From JBMOLK01 sp049325575 (GTDB lineage Bacteria; Bacillota; Clostridia; Acetivibrionales; Acetivibrionaceae): 25,757 nt of DNA. Under the pieces are notes generated by a model. It ran no database searches and had not been told where the DNA came from. It saw only the letters and a list, made by a program, of their open reading frames with translations. Made by a program: the position numbers and the translations under genes. Shown here piece by piece: positions 20,424 through 25,757 of the stretch. Numbering within the stretch: position 1 is the stretch's first letter; each line of letters opens with the position of its first letter. The stretch spans positions 1 through 25,757 of the forward strand of contig JBMOLK010000001.1 of the NCBI GenBank assembly GCA_049325575.1, given 5' to 3'.

Positions 20424-20459
20424 TTATTATATATCAAGAGAAAGGTTTATAAATCTTTC
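20424..20459 (-). promoter_or_regulatory. Symmetrical promoter/operator before the minus-strand gene
   Basis: GAAAGGTTTATAAATCTTTC at 20440-20459 is a 20-bp palindrome with one mismatched pair, and its centre is a TATA box usable in both directions. On the minus strand it is followed by TTGATATATAATAAG (about 20438-20424) and then the GGTGATC site of the gene at 20392. The left half resembles the promoter at 16541-16566. A plus-strand transcript from the same box would enter 20475 onward. Confidence 0.5.
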
Positions 20460-20509
20460 GTTACATCGCACTATTTCTGCTTCTTCACCGTAAGCTTTGT
20501 GCCTGCGCG

Positions 20510-20731
20510 TTGGAAGAGGAGGGTATTACAGAAGCAGGATATTTGATGGGTTGTTGCCGAATTTATGGGGCTGAAAAACAGAGAGCTGATGGAAGCTCAT
20601 ACTTTAGGTTCTCGATTTGCTCACCAAAGCATAAGTTAGGTAAGCTATATAAACGGATAGTATCCGAACCTATCAAAATCTATTTAAATGTTATATGTTT
20701 CCATTATAATGGAAAAAGTCCGCTACGATAA
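20510..20731 (+). pseudogene. Possible degenerate LAGLIDADG-type endonuclease fragment
   Basis: A 73-codon frame from TTG 20510. ITEAGYLMGCCRIYG, then RADGSSYFRFSICSPK and LGKLYKRIV, faintly recall one LAGLIDADG half-domain (a 'G.l.GdG.i' motif followed by strands and a basic helix). The expected acidic residue is replaced (LMGCC). It lacks a ribosome-binding site, and a TATA-like box plus palindrome lies inside it. It is either a remnant or a chance frame; low confidence. Confidence 0.25.
20645..20666 (+). promoter_or_regulatory. TATA box followed by a 13-bp palindrome
   Basis: CTATATAAA (20645-20653) is followed directly by CGGATAGTATCCG (20654-20666), a perfect palindrome around a single G. 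This position between TATA box and expected start site would suit a repressor operator. The next start codon is ATG 20709, that of the HEAT-repeat pseudogene. Confidence 0.35.
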
Positions 20732-20884
20732 GAAAATGGTTAGAAAGGATGTAGATAAATTGATTGAGCGAATGAAAATAGTGCTGTGTATAGAATTGCT
20801 GCATATGCGCTTGGAGATATAAAAGATACACGTTCTATTGACGCATCGATTAACGCATTAGGAGATAAAGAATTGGAAAGATAA
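20709..20884 (+). pseudogene. Frameshifted HEAT-repeat (PBS-lyase-like) protein remnant
   Basis: ATG 20709 starts MEKVRYDKKMVRKDVDKLIE, after which the frame must slip by one base near 20766-20770 to continue as RNENSAVYRIAAYALGDIKD then TRSIDASINALGDKELER and TAA 20882-20884. The combined sequence is a textbook HEAT repeat ('V...AA.ALGdI.D.r.id.si.AL.D.e'). In the original frame translation ends about 38 residues after the start. One base deletion explains the break. The rest of a longer HEAT protein is absent, so this is a decayed gene. Confidence 0.55.
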
Positions 20885-21168
20885 AGATTACAATGCTTCC
20901 GACAGTTCCACGGCTTCGAACACCACCACCAGAGATAACACAACTAGTACCGTACTAAACCAACCAAAGCACATGCTATTTCTATGTTATTGTAGATGAT
21001 GGGTCAACAGTAATTAGAATGTAACGCAAAGTAACGCAAATGTTGTGCATATGATTTGGTTGAGAAAGAAGAAAAGTTGCGCTTCACACTCAGAAAAAAA
21101 AACAGTTAATGTTTCTGTTATAATTACTGTTTAAATAGAGTTGAAAAAGATAAGAAAAAGATATATAT
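20885..21168. other. Degenerate intergenic region before the packaging genes
   Basis: No intact gene is seen. A short frame near 20970-21024 (FYVIVDDGSTVIRM then TAA) looks like the end of a lost gene. TAACGCAA occurs twice near 21023-21040. AAACAGT (21100-21106) and ACTGTTT (21126-21132) form a 7-bp inverted repeat that could be an operator or weak terminator. Confidence 0.45.
21126..21168 (+). promoter_or_regulatory. Probable promoter of the packaging operon, leaderless start
   Basis: TGTTTAAATAG (about 21129-21138) is a TATA-like box about 30 bases before ATG 21169. No ribosome-binding site precedes this ATG (AAAAAGATATATAT), unlike most genes here. The spacing fits a leaderless or very short leader mRNA. 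The right arm of the inverted repeat (ACTGTTT) overlaps the box. Confidence 0.45.
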
Positions 21169-21690
21169 ATGAGGAATACTAATAAAATTATGCATGATTT
21201 CTATAAAAAAATAGATAAAATAGTAAAAACAGATGATGTTTATGAGGGAACGGTATTAGATTTTTGCTTAGATTGTTTGGCTGCAAGGATGTCGTTAGAA
21301 CAGATTCAGAGTCGTTATAGAAATATTTGGAAGGGTGGAGAAATTAAAGAGGAAGAAATTTTGCAATTAATTGATGGGCACGAACAAGAATTACAAGAAA
21401 GAAAAAAAAAGTTTAGGGAATTAATTAGATCGTCTTCTTTTGTTAACGTCGCAGTAGATTGCATTAACGAGTTACTGAATGATGCAAAAAAAACAAGCAA
21501 TCTGAGAATAAAAGCACAAATTCTAATAGTCCTTAATGGTTATCTTAAATATTTCTTACAAACAGAAGATAATAAAGCAATGATAGATACTATTAAACAA
21601 AAACTCAGTTACGACGATGTAAAAAATTTCATAGAATCAAAATCTGAAAAAGTTCTGTATATCCGCGAAAATGGAATAATAAAAAAGTAA
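21169..21690 (+). CDS. Probable small terminase subunit
   Basis: 173 residues from ATG 21169. The N-terminal part has TVLDFCLDCLAARMSLEQIQ and SRYRNIWKGGEIKEEEILQL, which could form an HTH. The middle is a charged helix (DGHEQELQERKKKFREL), and a helical bundle follows (NVAVDCINELLNDAKKTSN, IKAQILIVLNGYLKYFL), suited to ring assembly. The C-terminus ends KVLYIRENGIIKK. It lies four bases upstream of the large terminase gene, the standard place for a TerS. There is no direct family signature I can name, so the call depends on order and architecture. Confidence 0.6.
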   Translation: MRNTNKIMHDFYKKIDKIVKTDDVYEGTVLDFCLDCLAARMSLEQIQSRYRNIWKGGEIKEEEILQLIDGHEQELQERKKKFRELIRSSSFVNVAVDCINELLNDAKKTSNLRIKAQILIVLNGYLKYFLQTEDNKAMIDTIKQKLSYDDVKNFIESKSEKVLYIRENGIIKK

Positions 21691-21694
21691 TGTT

Positions 21695-23059
21695 ATGAAC
21701 GTACAATATTCCCATGCTTCATTTTTCTCACCTGCTAAAGCATTTTTTTGGGCAAGTGGAAAAAAACCGTATAAATATCAAATCGATTTCCTAGAAAAAG
21801 TATATCAAAATTCCAGAGTAGTCGTTGTAAAAAGTAGAAGAATAGGAATAACATATGCAGCTGCCGTGTTTTCTTTTGTTATGGCTGTGATATATGGAAA
21901 AAAAATTCTATCCATCTTTCCAAGCTTAAGGCAGACAATTAAGTTCATGGAATATATAGAAGTAATGTGGCTTAACACCAACGCTAATGTTGAATTTGAA
22001 AAAGGGTTTGAGGTTAGGAATACAAAAACAGAGTTAGCGTTTTCGAATGGCGGTGAAATTATTGCTCTTCCCAACAATCCCGAAACTGTAAGAGGATTTG
22101 GAGCAGATTGGGTAATTATCGATGAAGCGGCACATTTCCAGAATATTAACGAAATATGGAATTCTGTATTGCCATCAATTAGTAGAGGAGGAAATATTGT
22201 ATTGATATCGACACCGAGAGGAGCTTCTGGGTTGTTTTACGAGAAATATAACTCTGATGACTATGAAAAGCTTAATATTCAATGGATGGATTGCCCTGAT
22301 TTTGAAAATAAGGTAATTGAAGAAATTAAATCGGATTTGCCAGAAGATATTTTTCAACAGGAGTATTCTTGCTGTTTCCTTCAAGATGAGGATTCTTATT
22401 TTCCTTTTTCTCTGACAACGCCATGCATTGGTGAAACTGAAAACTTAAGAGTAGAATATAGTGATAAATATAGCATTTCGTATGGAATTGATATTGGAAG
22501 AAAACGCGACCTCACGGCGATAATTGGGGTAATGCGAATAGACTGCGTTAACGAAAAAGACTGCATTAACAAATTACTGAGAAAAGATAAAGAAAGTGAA
22601 AGTAAGTTCTATGTTGTGCATAACGAAGTCTTGAAAAAAACAGAATATGAGAAACAACTTGCTTATATTAGTAGCTTAATAGAAAAAACAAGTCCGAAGC
22701 AAGTTTTAATAGACCAAACAGGAATTGGTTCTATGATGGCAGAAATTCTATTAAAAAAGTATGGTAATGGAAGAATAACTCCTATTACATTTACTATGGG
22801 GAATAAAAACGACATGATGGTTTGGCTACGGAAAAGTTTTGAAAATAGAGATATAATTATTCCAAATGATGATAATTTGCTGAATTCATTACGTTCAATA
22901 AAAAGAGAAAATACAGCAACGGGTATAAAATATGATATAAATAGAAATGACAGTATTGGACATGCTGATGAATCAATTGCTTTGGCTATGGCACTTTACA
23001 GCTTCAAAAAAAAATCAGAGCCGAGGTTTCTTGAAATGGACGTAAATGTAGTGGCATAA
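21695..23059 (+). CDS. Terminase large subunit (ATPase-nuclease)
   Basis: 454 residues from ATG 21695. The adenine-binding motif is YQIDFLEKVY (28-37). The Walker A variant is KSRRIGIT (46-53). Walker B is WVIIDEAAH (D143, E144) and the coupling motif is STPRG (172-176). The RNase H-like nuclease shows GIDIGRKRD (D266), VLIDQTG (D340) and HADESIAL (D425). All the parts needed to translocate DNA into the procapsid and cut it are present, and length is normal. Lys-Ser-Arg-Arg in the P-loop is typical of phage terminases. The ATG has no strong ribosome-binding site, so translation may be coupled to the small subunit gene. Confidence 0.92.
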   Translation: MNVQYSHASFFSPAKAFFWASGKKPYKYQIDFLEKVYQNSRVVVVKSRRIGITYAAAVFSFVMAVIYGKKILSIFPSLRQTIKFMEYIEVMWLNTNANVEFEKGFEVRNTKTELAFSNGGEIIALPNNPETVRGFGADWVIIDEAAHFQNINEIWNSVLPSISRGGNIVLISTPRGASGLFYEKYNSDDYEKLNIQWMDCPDFENKVIEEIKSDLPEDIFQQEYSCCFLQDEDSYFPFSLTTPCIGETENLRVEYSDKYSISYGIDIGRKRDLTAIIGVMRIDCVNEKDCINKLLRKDKESESKFYVVHNEVLKKTEYEKQLAYISSLIEKTSPKQVLIDQTGIGSMMAEILLKKYGNGRITPITFTMGNKNDMMVWLRKSFENRDIIIPNDDNLLNSLRSIKRENTATGIKYDINRNDSIGHADESIALAMALYSFKKKSEPRFLEMDVNVVA

Positions 23060-23081
23060 AAAATGAAGAGGATAAAATCAT

Positions 23082-23492
23082 ATGGCTGAATTATGTAAAA
23101 TGACACCCAATCAAATAATAAAAGAAATCGGCACAATCGGTAAACATGCTGCGACAAATATAAAATTAAAAAGTAGGGAAATTCCAAAATTAAGAAGATG
23201 CGAAATGTGCCTTAGTTATTCGGATTATACGTTTCCGATTAGTATGGAATTATGTGAAAAATGTTATGAAACATTATTAAGGATACGGGAAATGGTTTAT
23301 ACTTTGTCGAGCAGTTTGGATATTTTTAATTTCCATTGTGAAATGTGCGGAAAAAAAAGTGTGGTAAAATATGAGATTAATCCAATTGTATGTAGAAAAT
23401 GTGCAAATAGATACCTTATACACGCGCACAAGTTGCATAAAGAAAGAACAAAACAGGCGATAATGCGAAGTATTAATAGAAGCAGGGTATAA
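23082..23492 (+). CDS. Double zinc-knuckle protein between terminase and portal
   Basis: 136 residues from ATG 23082, with GAGGAT upstream. Two modules are present: RRCEMCLSY...MELCEKCYE and FHCEMCGKK...PIVCRKCANR. In both, the CXXC pairs are 14 residues apart and a basic helix follows. The same spacing recurs in the protein at 15033. The N-terminus (MTPNQIIKEIGTIGKHAATN) is helical and the C-terminus is strongly basic (KERTKQAIMRSINRSRV). Its location between packaging genes suggests a role in DNA packaging or head assembly, perhaps as a DNA-binding or scaffold adaptor, but no family is recognised. Confidence 0.65.
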   Translation: MAELCKMTPNQIIKEIGTIGKHAATNIKLKSREIPKLRRCEMCLSYSDYTFPISMELCEKCYETLLRIREMVYTLSSSLDIFNFHCEMCGKKSVVKYEINPIVCRKCANRYLIHAHKLHKERTKQAIMRSINRSRV

Positions 23493-23513
23493 AAATGAGA
23501 AATAGGGGATTGT

Positions 23514-25076
23514 ATGAAAATATTTGGTTTCGAAATATTGAAAAAAAGCGATGTCGATGAATTAAAAAAAGAAAACGAAAAATTATCTAATCGTGTGTAT
23601 TCAGAACGCCCAAACATAGATGAACTTTCTTTTTATACACAAAACGCTATAAAAAATCCTATATATCCTCTTTCACTATATACCATATATCAATTTGCGC
23701 AATACTCATCTACGTTTGCAATTGTAATTCGTGCTCTCCAACGGGAAATATTCAAAAATGGTGTTAATGTAATTCCAAATTTCAAATTCAAATGTACAAA
23801 ATGCGGCGAAGAATATGAAAAAGATTTGGATATGAAATGCGATTCGTGCAATGCTCCTCTACGTATACCTTCGCATATTGATGAGGATGTCTTAAAAAGA
23901 TGGCTTACGTTTATAAATGAAAATGATCAAAATCTCATTGATCTCCTTTACCAAATCGAAAAAGATTTGGAAGTGGTGGATGATGCATATATTGTTGCGT
24001 TAAAAGAATACGAAATAGAAGGAAAACATATCACATCGTCAACGGTTAAAGAACTTGTTAGAGGAGATCCGCTTGTATTCAAAATAATAGCTGATAAAAG
24101 TGGGAGACCTGCAAAAAATCAAGAAGGAAAAAACGTATATTTTTGTGTGGCTCATAATGGAGTGTTAACAGAAAAAACAAAATGTTCACAATGCGGTTTG
24201 GAAACCGTAAAAGCATATTACAAAGCAGAAACAGGAGCAAAAAAAGTAATATATTACGGAAAAGATGATGTTGTTCACATCAGTAAATATAATCCAAGTC
24301 CTACTTATGGTATACCGCCCTTTTTTGCAATTTGGATGAAGATTGCTATTCTTCTTAATCAGGATAAATATATGCAAGATTGGTACTTTAAGCAAAGACC
24401 ACCAAAAGGTTTATTGTGGACTAACTCTGGAAATGATGAAGCAATAAGAAAAAGTTTTGAACTTAATACTATGGCTATTCAAAAAAATCCGCATGGAATT
24501 TATCCTTTTGTTACTGGTGATTCCGAAAGTAAATTCGAATGGATAGATTTTGGGCTTACAGTAGAGGAGTTAAAATATATCGAAACAAGAAACGAATTCA
24601 AACGAGAGTGTTCAGCTGTTTTCGGGGTTATGCCGATATATCTTGGTGATGTTTCTACAACGGGTGGTTTTGCTACTGAAAGAGAGCAGATGGTAGTTAC
24701 AGCAAAAGCGGTTGAGATGGGGCAGGAAATCTATAACGAAAAGATATTTCCATGGCTCTGTAAACAATTGGGAGTAAACGATTATACGTTCTATCTTGAA
24801 AAGCACGAAGAAGCAGATGTAATGGCGGATATTCAGATTAAAATAGCAAAGGCTGATTTAGCTCTTGCAATGGCTAAGCTCGGCTTTGATGTTGATTTGG
24901 ATGTGCATGGTGGGTTCGTATATAAGAAAGTAAAGATTTCAACAGAATCTTATGAGCGGGGTGTCGGTGAAAATCCTCAAAAAGAGACGCTTACCCGCAT
25001 TGGAGAACTTGGTTATGCTGGAAAACAAGATGGTTTGGTAATCGATGGAAAAAGAAAGACGCAACGAACTAAATAA
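23514..25076 (+). CDS. Portal protein with embedded zinc ribbons
   Basis: 520 residues from ATG 23514. The portal core is visible as YPLSLYTIYQFAQYSSTFAI, VIRALQREIFKNG, DAYIVALKEYEIEG, DDVVHISKYNPSPTYGIPPF and WYFKQRPPKGLLWTNSGN. These are followed by ETRNEFKRECSAVFGVMPIY and GGFATEREQMVVTAKAVEMG. These match SPP1/HK97-like portals (a 'p.yGip' turn and an 'eR.eia.aFgvP' helix). Two CXXC pairs are inserted at C94-C97 and C109-C112, and a second site uses C211, H214, C224 and C227. Such zinc ribbons are unusual in portals and may stabilise the ring at high temperature. Length is normal. Confidence 0.85.
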   Translation: MKIFGFEILKKSDVDELKKENEKLSNRVYSERPNIDELSFYTQNAIKNPIYPLSLYTIYQFAQYSSTFAIVIRALQREIFKNGVNVIPNFKFKCTKCGEEYEKDLDMKCDSCNAPLRIPSHIDEDVLKRWLTFINENDQNLIDLLYQIEKDLEVVDDAYIVALKEYEIEGKHITSSTVKELVRGDPLVFKIIADKSGRPAKNQEGKNVYFCVAHNGVLTEKTKCSQCGLETVKAYYKAETGAKKVIYYGKDDVVHISKYNPSPTYGIPPFFAIWMKIAILLNQDKYMQDWYFKQRPPKGLLWTNSGNDEAIRKSFELNTMAIQKNPHGIYPFVTGDSESKFEWIDFGLTVEELKYIETRNEFKRECSAVFGVMPIYLGDVSTTGGFATEREQMVVTAKAVEMGQEIYNEKIFPWLCKQLGVNDYTFYLEKHEEADVMADIQIKIAKADLALAMAKLGFDVDLDVHGGFVYKKVKISTESYERGVGENPQKETLTRIGELGYAGKQDGLVIDGKRKTQRTK

Positions 25077-25080
25077 AAAA

Positions 25081-25110
25081 ATGCGTTATTGGTATAAGGT
25101 GTTTTTCTGA
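25081..25110 (+). CDS. Possible leader peptide coupled to the next gene
   Basis: ATG 25081 opens MRYWYKVFF and ends at TGA 25108-25110. The codon CTG 25107-25109 overlaps this stop as CTGA and is in frame with the gp10-like protein. AAGGTG at 25096-25101 lies inside the mini frame and would serve as its ribosome-binding site. Whether the peptide itself is made is unknown. Confidence 0.25.
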   Translation: MRYWYKVFF

Positions 25111-25547
25111 AAGTTGAGGTAAAAAAAGTTGCGGTTGATGAGAAAGCGCTTGGAGAAAAGTTTGTTAATTATATTCTCGGAATGATTGCTGATTCAATAG
25201 AAAAAGAAGCAAAATTAAACATAACTGAAAGACCGATGGAAGGCTTTATAATTAACGATAAAGGAACGTTGTATAAAAGCATATCGCAAGATAAAACAAA
25301 CATAAAAAAAACAATTCACTTTTCTGTACCGTATGCTTCAGGATTGGAATGGGGACATGAGCCCCACAAAGCAAATTATAATGAAATATACGAATGGGTG
25401 CAAAGAAAAGTAGGCATATCAGATCCAAGCGAAGCAAAAGGATTTGCATTATATGTTGTTAAAAAGCTTGCATATGAAGGACAAATTCCAAGAAGATTCG
25501 TTAGCGATGCAATAGAAAGAACCAAACAGGCAATAGAAACAAAATAA
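25107..25547 (+). CDS. HK97-gp10-like head-tail joining protein, apparent CTG start
   Basis: The first ATG in frame (25182) would remove an obvious N-terminal part, KVEVKKVAVDEKALGEKFVN, so the gene probably starts at CTG 25107, five bases after GGTG (146 residues). The body shows the gp10 pattern: IEKEAKLNITERPMEGFIIN, GTLYKSI, FSVPYASGLEWGHEPHK (the YA..vE.G motif) and a C-terminal helix region IPRRFVSDAIERTKQAI. HK97-gp10-like proteins close the head or join it to the tail. Position after the portal is somewhat early for this family but acceptable. The start codon is inferred. Confidence 0.65.
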   Translation: MKVEVKKVAVDEKALGEKFVNYILGMIADSIEKEAKLNITERPMEGFIINDKGTLYKSISQDKTNIKKTIHFSVPYASGLEWGHEPHKANYNEIYEWVQRKVGISDPSEAKGFALYVVKKLAYEGQIPRRFVSDAIERTKQAIETK

Positions 25548-25561
25548 AAAGGGATAAAAAT

Positions 25562-25757
25562 ATGGAAGCAGTATCGAAAAAAGAGAAATATTCGTTTCTG
25601 ATTCTTAGCGTAGATGCATTGGCTTCTGATGTTGCATACCAATTAAAGTTGGAAGGAAATGAAGTTAAAATGTATATCCAGAATAATAAACATAAAGATA
25701 TAATGGATGGCTATATAGATAAAGTTGATGATTGGGAAGCGGAAAAAAATAATGTTG
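25562..25757 (+). CDS. ATP-grasp protein, PurD-like N-terminus (3' truncated)
   Basis: ATG 25562 starts MEAVSKKEKYSFLILSVDAL, then ASDVAYQLKLEGNEVKMYIQ and KHKDIMDGYIDKVDDWEAEK, and runs off the window after about 65 residues. A pattern like 'fl.ls.D.l..dlA..lk.eGheVk.yi......d..dGf..kvddW' belongs to phosphoribosylamine-glycine ligase-like ATP-grasp proteins found in some viruses of bacteria and archaea (recalled, not searched). Only the pre-ATP-grasp fold would be in view; no catalytic residues can be checked. Its place beside head genes is unexplained and may point to a modification role. Confidence 0.45.
   Translation, partial: MEAVSKKEKYSFLILSVDALASDVAYQLKLEGNEVKMYIQNNKHKDIMDGYIDKVDDWEAEKNNV

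Overview
This AT-rich window looks like part of the genome of a tailed (siphovirus-like, Caudoviricetes) virus or provirus of an archaeon, probably a thermophile. Archaeal signs are Shine-Dalgarno sites of the GGTGA type, TATA-like promoter boxes, an MCM-like AAA+ helicase, an AbrB-type regulator and an archaeal-resolvase-like nuclease. The host cannot be named from the sequence. Both ends of the window cut through genes, and no major capsid protein or protease is visible, so at least part of the head module lies outside.

Layout. (1) Positions 1-14663, plus strand: the late region. It opens with fibre or decoration proteins, one of them a LamG adhesin, and a small membrane protein. Next come a head-tail connector, a tail terminator candidate, the tail tube and tail assembly chaperones with a -1 frameshift site. 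The tape measure, distal tail, baseplate hub and further fibre proteins follow. It ends with a transglutaminase-fold cysteine hydrolase, three small membrane proteins (possible holins), a small Cys-rich protein, a structured non-coding element and an orphan m4C-type DNA methyltransferase. A decayed IS200/IS605 TnpB element sits between the tail tube and chaperone genes. (2) Positions 20392-14635, minus strand: the early or replication region. In transcription order it holds an unknown protein, a 0.9-kb repeat complex (candidate replication origin), an AbrB-like regulator, a zinc-finger protein, the MCM-like helicase, a winged-helix protein, an OB-fold-like protein, two unknown proteins (one membrane), a zinc-knuckle protein and a PD-(D/E)XK-like nuclease. 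(3) Positions 20393-21168: degenerate DNA with promoters, a doubtful LAGLIDADG-like remnant and a frameshifted HEAT-repeat pseudogene. (4) Positions 21169-25757, plus strand: packaging and head genes, namely small terminase candidate, large terminase, double zinc-knuckle protein, zinc-containing portal, HK97-gp10-like protein and the start of an ATP-grasp/PurD-like gene.

How the parts work together. The minus-strand cluster would replicate the genome and regulate it. The plus-strand clusters package DNA, build the head and a tail of roughly 100 nm (651-residue tape measure), recognise the host through the fibres and LamG protein, and breach its envelope with the transglutaminase-fold enzyme and membrane proteins. 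The most unusual observations are the nested inverted and direct repeats at 19407-20023, a 28-bp direct repeat whose recombination would fuse the zinc-finger and helicase genes, two genes that seem to begin at non-AUG codons coupled to an upstream stop, a T-arm-like three-way-junction element before the methyltransferase, and a zinc-knuckle module with identical spacing used three times.
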